Positions 47,295 to 57,800 of a stretch of 64,000 nucleotides of DNA are shown piece after piece. A program made the position numbers and the translations under genes. The stretch covers positions 64,064,991-64,128,990 of the forward strand of contig NC_079149.1 of NCBI RefSeq assembly GCF_945859685.1, in the 5' to 3' direction. Every line of letters starts with the position of its first letter. The first letter of the stretch is position 1. The stretch comes from Eupeodes corollae. Taxonomy: Eukaryota > Arthropoda > Insecta > Diptera > Syrphidae. Below the pieces are notes generated by a model, which was not told the origin of the DNA, did no database searches, and worked only from the letters and a program-made list of their open reading frames with translations.

Positions 47295-49288
47295 CGTCGC
47301 CCTAATATTGGGTTGCCGTAAATGCCAAAATTCACTTTTTGAGTTTGGTATGTAGTTCTATGTTTTCGGGGTAGCTCTTTCCAAATCTTGTATCCGCTTT
47401 GCTCTATCTCTTTCCATTGCAAAGATATGCAGAATGGTTTTGACGTATATCCACCCAATTCAAAAAGTTCACGTATTGTTTTGACGTAAGCGCCAAAATC
47501 TGGCATTTACGTCAATTTTTCCATATAATTTAAGCAGATTTGTTTTTAAGAATTGTTTTGACGTAGGTCTTATTGTCCTGCAACGTACGCCATCAAAATT
47601 TATAATGCCTGTTCAGTATTGTTTTGACTTATGTGTCTACAATATACAAGGTAACGCTATTTAATCGTATGCACGTACGTCATTGTTGTAAAAAATATTT
47701 TTGTTTGGTTTTGCCGTACGTGCATACAATTTTACTGTGCCCGCAAAAAGTATATATAAGGTTCTATTTGGAGCCTCACTTAAATATCACAAAGTTGTAC
47801 TCCTTGTATAAGGAGTCTACGAATGACCCTGTCAAAGATTGCATATACCGCAAAGAGTTCAACAATGCATTTAACCTGTCTTTTTACAAGCCAAAAAAAG
47901 ACCAATGCGATCGGTGTTTGGCTTTAAAGCTAAAGAACATCCTACACGTAATGAAATTACAGAGTTTAATGAGCATAAAGATGACAAAATATTCATGAAG
48001 ACCGAAAGAGACTTAGACAGAAACAACTTGGAGCCAAAAAACTTGATAATTTGTTTTGACCTCCAGAGCGTGTTTTCTCTTCCCAAAGGAAACGCTTCCT
48101 CATTTTATTAAAAACGAAAACTAAGTGTGTTTAACTTAACGGTAACAGTTTGCCCCGTCTACAAAAAACCAAAAGTAACTTACTGCGCTATTTGGAGTGA
48201 AGTACATAGTGGTCGCTCTGGTGACGATATAGCCAGTGCTCTGATTAAAATATTACAGAACGTCTTGGCAGATCATCCTCATGTGGCAATTTTGACATTA
48301 TGGAGTGATTCTTGTGTCCCACAAATTAAAAACAGGATAATGTCAACAGCTTTAAATACGTTTCTTCACAAGTCACCTAACCTGAAAATGATATTACAAA
48401 AAATTTTCTGTTCACTCATACAGGAAGTTGACTCTGTTCATAGTGCAATAGATAAGCATCTTAAGAACATTGAGATACATAGTCAATTAGCACTTCTTAG
48501 GCAACTTAAAAACATACGCTACCATCAGATTTCAAAGCGTACTCTGCCAAAGCAAGTCTCTTAAATTTTGCAACTATGCCTTTTTCTAAAATAAAATTTA
48601 TTAAGTATGAGGATCGTCACTTGTTTCAACAATCTTTTAGAACAAATGCTAGAGATGTACATTATAAATCGATTTCATTAATTAAAAAACCTACTAAAAC
48701 TACTCTAGGAACACCGAAGAACTTATGTAATCAAAATTTTAGTACCATTCAGAGAACAAAAACTATATCAAAGGAAAAAATTAATGATATAAAAAGTTTG
48801 TACACTTTTATATCATCAAAGGACAAGAAGTATTTTGAAGCTCTTTTCAAGCAACTGAAATAATAGTAATATAATTTATGAATTTAATTACTAAATAAAT
48901 ATATTTTTTCTTCTCAAAAACTTTCTTTTTTTTTTTAAACAAAAAAACTTGTGTTATATTTTTCACCATTTTCAACAAATACATTTTTATTAATTGGAAT
49001 GCCGTAAGTGCCCAATTTTTGACGTACGTGTATGAGTAAAATAAAATATTGAATTCAGTGGCGTATACGGCAAACTCATTTTGTAATAAATTTTAAATAT
49101 TTTGAAAACTAAAAGCATTGTTAAATAATTCATTACATTTTCTGAAAGAAGACATATGTATGAATATCGTGACAAAAAATGAAAAAATCCCAGCGGTTGG
49201 TTTTTGAGCAATTGGCAGTCAAAACTTCAAATGCGATTTCCCAGAAACATTAAAATGGCGCTTACGGCAACCCAATATTAGGGCGACG
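47295..49288 (+). mobile_element. DNA transposon of unassigned type with 27-bp perfect TIRs and subterminal repeats
   Basis: Both ends read CGTCGCCCTAATATTGGGTT plus GCCGTAA, 27 bp identical, with ATAC on each side (47291-47294 and 49289-49292) as a possible 4-bp duplication. Subterminal sequence carries about ten TTGmCGTAmGyGCC-like motifs in both orientations: 47311, 47481, 47501, 47558, 47583, 47624, 47671, 47711 at the left and 48999, 49019, 49060, 49257 at the right. Such arrays usually bind the transposase. The interior gene (47760-48863) is broken. The perfect TIRs argue for a fairly recent insertion. Confidence 0.85.
47760..48863 (+). pseudogene. Transposase-like protein of an uncharacterised family, broken
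   Basis: The reading runs EPHLNITKLYSLYKE, then KPKKDQCDRCLALKL (a CxxC pair). After a frame change near 47920 come EHPTRNEITEFNEHK, LIICFDLQSVFSLPKGN (Asp at 48058), an in-frame TAA at 48109, YCAIWSEVHSGRSGDDIASA, LWSDSCVPQIKNRIMS (Asp at 48307) and QEVDSVHSAIDKH (Glu at 48424). The C-terminal basic part lies at 48576-48863. I recognise the CAIWSE..SGR..DIASA and SDSCVPQ.(K/R)N blocks from unnamed proteins that are numerous in insects and cnidarians. Reading the D, D and E as a catalytic triad is inference. Superfamily unknown to me. Confidence 0.65.
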
Positions 49289-49292
49289 ATAC

Positions 49293-49835
49293 ATTTTTTG
49301 ACATTAAATTTGAGAAATGACAGCACAAATTTGGGAATATAACAGTATTTTTTTTGTCATTTCAACTATAATTGTAGTAGAGCACAATATTAACCTTGGG
49401 TTTTACTAAACACAGCTAGGAAATTGACTATGAATAAGAGCTGTTAAATTATAGATCAAGAAATCACGACTTTAGTAATTCTATATGAATACGTGCCATT
49501 TTATTTTATAATTCCTTGCTATCAAATATCTCAATTTATTAAAATCAAATCTACATTTTATTTTCCAATTGTTTCCTTTCATGGATCAAAATCCAAATTT
49601 CTTTTTGCTTCTATGCTGTTTTATTTTTCGCAAACAATTGAATTCTAAAAAATGTATGATACAAATACAAAAACTCTTGAGACAGAAATAAATAAATTAA
49701 GAAAATAAGAAATTAATGTTATCGAGCTCAAGCTATAGTGGGTTGCCATTGCCATTAAAACAGCACTCATTTCCTATTGGAACTGCAGTTTTTGTTTCTA
49801 ACAATGACACTACTTTATATTTCGTCTAAAGAATC
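49293..49835. other. Intergenic spacer, nothing recognised
   Basis: AT-rich sequence between the DNA transposon and the second MITE copy, with no motif or repeat that I can support. Confidence 0.4.
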
Positions 49836-50230
49836 TTGCACATGAGCTACGAACTACGAACTGTGGATGTTCGCATATTTTTACTTTTCTTTCACATGGG
49901 CTTCATTTCTATTCGCAGACAGCGACGAATTGAGTGGTATAATTTTGATGTCGCTCGTGAACAATTTATTCGTTGCAATGTGGATGGTATGTGGAACGCG
50001 AATAGAGTTTGACAGTTCGTAGCAGCCTCAGTGCAATTCGTTACTACCAAATTGTTTTTACAAAATTTTCTTATTTTGGAGAACAAAATACGAATTTTAT
50101 TACTATTATTCTAACATTAGTGCGAATTGGTTTCTTATAATTTAAATGTGTTTTTGTTTGAAATTGTAAAATCATGAAATGTGTTAAATCACGTATGTTC
50201 GCCCATTCGTTCATTTGTTGTTCATTGTAG
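49836..50230. mobile_element. MITE copy 2 of the 43-kb family, degenerate
   Basis: It shares CTTTCACATG, GTGGAACGCGAATAG and AGTTTGACAGTTCGTA with 43051-43437. The ends (CACATGAGCTACGAACTACG at the left, GTTCATTTGTTGTTCATTGT at the right) form loose inverted repeats of ACGAAC type. Boundaries are approximate. Confidence 0.5.
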
Positions 50231-50859
50231 ACAAGATGCTAGTGGCAAACGTCGCCTTCTTGTCATTGATGTAATCTATTCCTTAAGGGTGTCATCCCAT
50301 GTGACGGACTGTATTTTAAGGAATTTTTATGATTTTTTTTACGAACAGTTAATAGATACAACTTTATTAAGTTTATTATGATTTATTAACATAGTTCGAC
50401 AGTATAAATATAAATTTTAAATTAAAAATATTGTAAAGAACACGAGCTACAACGATGTGAACAATTCCACCTCTAAAAATAGGCTCGCACTTACTCCTCG
50501 GCTCTAAAACAAAAAAGTTAAACAGCGTTTTAATCTGTGAGCCTAAATGCATGGAATGAACTATCATCAAAGAATATACCAAAAATTTGACTTTTGGGAG
50601 ACATTTGAAAAAAGTCGCGAATTTTGCGTTTTTTTTTTTGTTTTTTGCTATACAAAAATCGAAATTTTTGGAATTTTTGCTTGTCTATAGTTCGCTCCAT
50701 GCATTTATATGTGCTGAATCCAACCCATCAAATTTCAATTCATTCGGTCAAGCCGTTTTTGAGATACGGTGGAGGATAGTTTGAAAAACACAGTTTTGAG
50801 AAAAACTCGTTTAAAGTTTTAAGTTTAACTATGAAAATATCAATATACCTTTCAATCGG

Positions 50860-51170
50860 CGATGCCCTCTCCATAGGGTATTCCTTCCTCTTCTTCTTGA
50901 AGCTCTTTCAAAGCTGATTGTTCAGGTCTTGAATCAATTCTGGCTTGTTTAACGGCATCACTTTCGCGCCGTTCAGAACGTCAGATTTGCTTTACATCAC
51001 GTTTCTCAACAAAAGTATGAGCTTCGCGGCCTATAGGGCATCCCATAACCGACATTACTTTCAAATTACCTTCAAAACATACATTAAAAATGATAACTAT
51101 GATCCCTTTGTAAGTTTTATTTTCAAGACAAGATCGCTGATGTATGTACCTTACCTCATATTTTTCCATG
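50860..51170 (-). mobile_element. Transposon-associated protein remnant
   Basis: The minus strand reads FNVCFEGNLKVMSVMGCPIG, EAHTFVEKRDVKQI, a stop, then RSERRESDAVKQARIDSRPE and KELQEEEEGILYGEGIAD near the end. The basic helix followed by an acidic run and a Y-G-x-G end is a pattern I associate with unnamed transposon-derived proteins in insects. Only the C-terminal portion is present. Ends are not defined. Confidence 0.35.
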
Positions 51171-51823
51171 GATCTGCTGTATCTTAAAAACGACTTCGAA
51201 TTTTGAAAAATCCCTTTACTACCGTATTCTAGACATATTAAACTAGCAATTTATGTAGAGAAACTTTTGGAACTAGGTTTTTGTATTTTAAAAATTTGTT
51301 TTTGAGAATTTCGAGTCAAGGAAACAAGAGATGACGTTTTAATACTAATTATTATTTTTATCACCCAATCTATCTGAGGCGAGGCATAACCAAATAGGTG
51401 CAATTTTCTATACGAACGTGAATCGACTAATAGTCCATATGGTGGCGCCTGAATTAATTAAAATAAGTCCGCGCCAGATTTTGATGCCCGCGAGTTTTGA
51501 TAGTTCACAAGTACACTAGTAAACAAAAATATTTACTTTCTTCGAAAATGTCCCGTTCATTTCATTTGATTTCGACTTCTGTCTGCTGTCTGCTGTTCAT
51601 GTTTATGAGTTCATTCGTTGTCAAAACTCAAATCCCAAAATAAAACAATTAATTGTTGATCAAGTTTTGCACAAAACACATTTTGCGGCTCGCCATACTC
51701 TTCTCCAAGCAGTACGCACACTTTTAAAATTTTCATTTCCCAATCAATAAATAGAAACGGCTCTTTTTCAATCGAATTTAATTAAGTTTTGTTTATTTTT
51801 TGTGTGTGTGTTTAAAGTTTATA
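51171..51823. other. Upstream region of the tejas-like gene
   Basis: No TATA box or clear initiator stands out. A TG-rich run then TTTAAAG just before TTATAATGG could be the end of a 5' UTR intron. No coding sequence is recognised. Confidence 0.4.
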
Positions 51824-54800
51824 ATGGAATCAGGATTCCTTAACGAAACAAAAACAATACTTAAATCCTTGGTTATATCCTCTCCCAATGGTATGACTGT
51901 TGACAGACTCAATAGGGATTACAAGGAAACAGTTGGAGAATGGATACCTTTTAAAAAACTTGGTTACCAAAACTTAGAACTTTTTCTAAAGTCAGTTCCT
52001 GATACGTTGGTGGTAGAGTATAGAATCAAAACATTAGGAAGTTTGGAAATCTTTTTAACTATCAATTTGTATTTTGTAGCTAACTGGACATGGACGAGAG
52101 GCAATGGTTGGATTCGTTTGCAGTGAAAAAACACAGCACATAAATGAATTGATAAAAAAACAAAAGAATACAACACGCGACAGGAAAGCAGCTATGCGGT
52201 AAGTTAGAGTTTAATAAATTTGGTGGCGCAACAGTCCGTAGAGAACCAGGGCTTAGTGACTTACAACTCTCAACCATTCCTGTGTGCGAGTAATTGCAGG
52301 GATGGAGGGGACCTACAGTTTATATGCCGAATCCGAACGGCCAATTTGAGAAAGCACTTTTTCATGACAAGAATTAAAACTTTAGGTGCCACAGATAGGG
52401 ATCGAACCCAAAATCTTTCGCATGACAATCCAACACATTTACCATCATGCCACGGGTACAAAAAAAAATTAATTGTGAAGCTATGACAGTGTTGAGGGTT
52501 TTTTCCCGAAGGATGCCGTATTGAAACTAAAAATAAGAATACATAGTATAGGCATGTTTATGGACATCTAGTATTTGTACCACAGTCAAAAAGTGCGAAG
52601 GCGAGGGCAGACATTTCGCAATGAAATCTTATCCAATAAACTGAGTTGAGTGAGATGTTACCACACCGTGTCTTTCCCTGTCATTGCAATTTTAGGAACT
52701 CAAAAGTAATGTATACAACAACTATTATTTGCCAACCTATCCTAATTCTCGCACTGTGTGCTGTAGGGTCATTATCCAAAAAATTGTATTTTACTGAACA
52801 TGCCCACGGTTGCCAGTTTTGTCATTTACGACCAAATTTGGTCATAACTTTCTTACTTGGTCGCATGATCATTTCTTATTCCATTTGGTCCCTTTTTTTA
52901 AGATATTGAAAAAAAACTTGAGTCTATTCTTAAAAATAAAATACAAGCCTAAAGTAGGTACTTTTAATTATTTTTTTTATTTTTGAAAAGATTTTTGATT
53001 CGAAAGTAATTTTTTAACAACTTTAAGTATAGTTTTTTCTTAGGTTTTAATATTTTATAAAAAAATATAAATTCGATTTTTCTTAACATTTTTGTACATG
53101 TCAAAAACGTTATTCTTTGTTGGAAACAATTATTTCGGTGATGTTACCATTTTTTGTTCGTCAAATATTCGAGGTGACAATTATTTTTTTGTCAGTTTTT
53201 TTGATTTAAGAAAAAAACGTAAATGGATTTTTTCCAAAAAAATACTTGTTTTTTATTACATTACAAAATATTTTATTATGTAAAATTTACTTAAAATCGC
53301 CAGCGTTATTGGTTTGTGAGCTATTTTGGATTAACCAATTAACTTCCACTCATTTTTTTTGAGAGTCCTTTTTGTATCTTTCTGTATTATTATCTGTATA
53401 ACAACATTTATTTGAAGTTGAAATGTTCAATTCTACAAATCGTATAGATTATAATAACTTCTATATGAATATGTCTAGGTGCACCTTGATTACATGAAGG
53501 TAGTAGTCTAAACAAGTACTAGGGCATCGCATCGTTGAGATATTTAGGACTAGAATTTCTGACTTGTAGCTTTTGTAGGAAATATTATGAAACTGTTAAT
53601 TGATCCAGAGATGTCAAAGTTCCTCTTTTGAGGAACTCGGAGCAAAGTTAATTAACCTGAATACTTCATCCCAGATTTTATATATGTATATTGGCTGGCG
53701 CAACAGTCCGTTGAGAACTAGTTCCTAGTGACTTACAACTCTCAACCATTCCTGTGTGCGAGTAATGTTGTCAGGAATGGAGGGGACCTAATGTTTATAT
53801 GCTGAATCCGAACGTCTAATTTGACAAAGCACTTTTTCATGACAAGAGTTACTCTTGGAAAATTTGTCAATTCCTCGCAAGAGGCAGTACCCGTGAAAAG
53901 ACAGGGATCGAACCCAAGACCTCTGGCATGACAGTCCAACGCACTAACCATCATGCCACGGGTATTACGCAACCCAGATTTTACATTTCATTTTTTCATT
54001 TCATAGGTTAATAACTTAAAATGTAATGTAGATAATGCAGACTTTCCTTTATTAACTAACTCGATTCACCATAATGCAATATTCATATGATCTGCCAATT
54101 GAGCTAAAAAAACTTAATTATATAAATGCTGACTTCATTGCCTTAAATAATTTTTATAAATCATTTAATTTGGAAAGCGTATTTCAAAGAAAATTACTTT
54201 CAGAAATGTACACAAATTTTAAAAACCTCCTTTTTGAGGGCATAGAACTAGAGAAAAAAAAGTCATTCAAATTGCATAATAAAAGATTAAACAATTTAGA
54301 AATTGCCAAAAATAAAGCTTTCAAGCGTTTTAAATTAACAGGGTTCGCCGAAGATCGAAATCGGTTCCTTCAATTCAGAAGAGAATTTGACTTTCTAAAC
54401 CGTTTCTTGTACAAACAATATATATGTACCACTGAGTCAAACATTGGGAAAAACAGTAAATCGTTCTGGGTTTTTATAAACTCGAAGCGAAAAAGTACCT
54501 CCTCTTTTCCTCAATCGATGGAATACGATAATGACAAATCTAAAGCCAACTTATCTCAATTTTTTTCAAATCTTCTTATAATACAGACACTATTCTAGAT
54601 GTTAGCACTATGTACTCCAATGCTGATGACTCGATTAATTTGGACCTCCACATTTATCTGTAGAAGAAGTTTTGGTTGCTTTATGCGAAATCAATATTTC
54701 AAAATACAAAATACCACTTCTTCTTTTATCAAGTTGCTCTTCCAATTTACGTCTTCCCCTAACATTACTTTTTAACAAATCTATCTCATCAAGTACTTTT

Positions 54801-57800
54801 TTAGAGAAATGGAAAATTTAATTCATTAATCCGATTTATAAAAGTGGTGCTTAGCAATTAATTAAACATTATAGGCCCAGCTATCGGCTATTCCAAAGCT
54901 TTTAGAAAAAATCATAACTGGAAATTTCTATTTTTTTTTTAAAGAGTTACTGTCACCTAGTCAACATGGTTTCGTCAAGGGCCGCTCAACAGCCACAAAC
55001 CTATGTCTTTTTACGAGTTATTTCTTAACCCAAATGGAGAAAGGTTATCAAGTGGATGTATTCTACACAGATTTTGTTAAAGCATTCGACCGAGTTCATC
55101 ACGGTTTACTTATTCATAAACTAATGAAGATGGGTTGCAATAGCTCATTTCTAAGTTGTTTGGAATCGTATCTTTCAAATAGAAAGCAGATTGCGGGGGA
55201 AGACCTGAGTCAACATCAAGTCCTAGTGATGTTGACTCAGGTCTTCCTCAAGGTAATCATTTAGGCCCATTGCTCTTCCTTTTATTTATAAATGATTTAC
55301 CTTCAGTTTTAAAGAAAGCCATTTGTCTAATGTTTGCTGACGATGTCAAAATTTATTATGGCATCCACACAATTTTAGATTGCGCAAAACTTCAGATGGA
55401 TATAGACTTGTTCCTTGATTGGTGCAGATTCAATCACCTTCAATTAAATTTTTCCAAATGTAAAATTTTCAGTGCGACTCGATCACTAAACGTCATTAAT
55501 TGTATAAATTAGATTTTCGTGCACATACTGACTTTATAGTTTCCAAAGGAAATTCAATCCATGTGTTCCTAAAACGAAATGCATCTTATTTCAAAGATGT
55601 CTATACACTTAAAACGTTGTTCAATTCATTAGTGCTTCCTTATTTGGAATATTGCTCTATAATCCGGTGCCCATTCTATGCGAATGGAATACTTAGATAC
55701 CCTCCCTTCCCATGCCACAACCGGAGTAGAACATTTAGATGAACGAATAACAAGTGTAATTCATATCTCAGCGCCATTTGCCAGTAGCAATAACAACTCT
55801 AATTCTTTTACTCCTAAAAACGTATGGTTTGATAATGATTGCAAGAAGCTCCGCAAACTATCATTTGTGTATCTCAAACTATTTCGATCCACAAATGCAT
55901 TGTTCTTTAAAAGTATTTACCTTCACGTAAATATGGAGTACAAGACTTTATGCGCAGCAAAAAGAAGAGATTACAATACTAGTCTGGTTTTCTGGGATAA
56001 TATTCGCAAGCTAGGAGGACGTTGTCGACATTCGGTGAATACTCTCGCAGCTGAGACACTAGCGACTCATTTTAAAACGCTTTTGTCGGCTGACGTGAAT
56101 CTCCATACCTTCTCTTATGCTCTCCCCAAATTTATAGTCGATGAACTGGATGGTCCAATACTGTTACGTGAATTGGAATCAACTTTACAAAAAATGAAAA
56201 ATAATAAAGCACCTGGTTTTGATGGAATTCAAGTAGAATTTTACAAAAATGGTACTGAGCAATTGTAAAATTATCTTCTTCTATACTTCAACCGATTATA
56301 TAATGAGTCTCATGTTCCAAACAATCTAAACAAAGCAGTTATTTTTGCAATTTATAAGAGTGGAGATGTGAACCAGCCAGAGAACTATAGAGGCATATCT
56401 ATTCTTAGCTCATTAAGGAAGATCTTCACTTCAATACTCTACGAACGGCTGACGAAATAATGACGAAATGAAACTACATCTAGAAATATGTATAAGAACC
56501 TCAATCACCAGTTACCCTCGGAAGCGAATTATTTCTGTACTGAATTTTCGGCCGAAGCTATAAGCTACATATTCAGAACTCGTGTCGAATTGTTAAACTT
56601 AAACTTTATGCCCCACCGAGCTGACTTGTCACAAATTTGCGAGCTTTGCAACAGACGAGAGATTGAAGATGCAATCCATTTTATTGCAATCTGTCCAATG
56701 CTGCAGGAAATCCGACGATTGTATTTCGAATCAAGTCATCTCACCCTAAACCGACTTTATGAAATACTCAATGGAGCGATAGGATGGTCTACCCTCTATA
56801 AGTACTGCAAACACGCCTTAGCATATCGCAATAGTTATGTAACTTAAAACAGCAGTTGTTGCAGTTCAAGCACCAAAATTTTTGTTGATATCTTTTGTGT
56901 TTCAAATCAATTTAAAATTGAAAACGTATAAATATATTTGTGTTTCAAATCATTTCAAAATTGGTATCTTTTTGTGTTTCAAATCATATTAAAATTGTTA
57001 AATTTCTCAATTGAATTGTGTAAATCTAATTTTAGTTACTTTATGCTTTTTTGAATTTGTATACTATAAAAAAAAAACTTGTTACTTTTATTTATTTTAT
57101 TTCATTTTTATTCTTTATAACACTAAATGAAATGTCATAACAGGCAGACGGCAGAATAAGCCATGTCATTATTCTTAAGAAAAGAAATATTGTTATTCAA
57201 AAATTTTTGTTAATAAAGAAGTTATCTATCTATCTACTTAGAATTGAGCAAATTCAAAAAAAGATTCACGCGATTTGCTTTACGAAATTTAAATTGGTCT
57301 GGCGACATGCCAAATTATCTCTCCAGGTGTGCCCCGATTGGTACAAAAACGCTTGAAGTCAGAAGGAACGCTCAAAGCATAATTTTTATCAAAGATATTG
57401 TTTCAAATCGATTAAATTCTATTGAATTACTAAATATTATAAACTTCTATGTCCCAGAAAGAATACTGAGGAACAGATGTGTAATTTTCCATGTTTCTAC
57501 TCACAGAACTAGTTATGGAATTAATGAGCACATTTCGCGTTCGTTGTCACTATTCAATTTGGTTTGCAATTAAGTTGACATCACAATGAGTCGAAACCAG
57601 TTTAAAAACATTGTTTTACAGATATTGAGTTAATTTCAATTATAATGTTACATTAATGCTATTAGTTCAGTCTGTGCCTGTTATGTATATTTATAAACAT
57701 TAAACATAGTTTGTTTAATTATTTAATGTAATCAGCAGGTTTAGAATCGATTAAACAAATAAATAAATAAACTGTAAATAATTAAGATAATAATGTTGCT

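Noticed and set aside
52010..52080. Continuous 108-codon frame reading through the first tejas-like intron
   Set aside because: Reading through loses the LOTUS C-terminal pattern and ends soon after. A GTG|GTAGAG donor and TTTTGTAG acceptor give a 67-nt intron, and the next exon (GREAMVGFVCSEKTQHINEL) joins in phase with exon 3.
53900..53964. Possible functional tRNA gene
   Set aside because: A and B boxes are present, but the acceptor stem does not pair and the head runs straight into a SINE body.
53742..53972. 76-codon minus-strand frame inside the 53.7-kb SINE
   Set aside because: It crosses the tRNA-like head and the body of a SINE. The similar frame in the 52-kb copy differs by an indel, so it is not maintained as protein.
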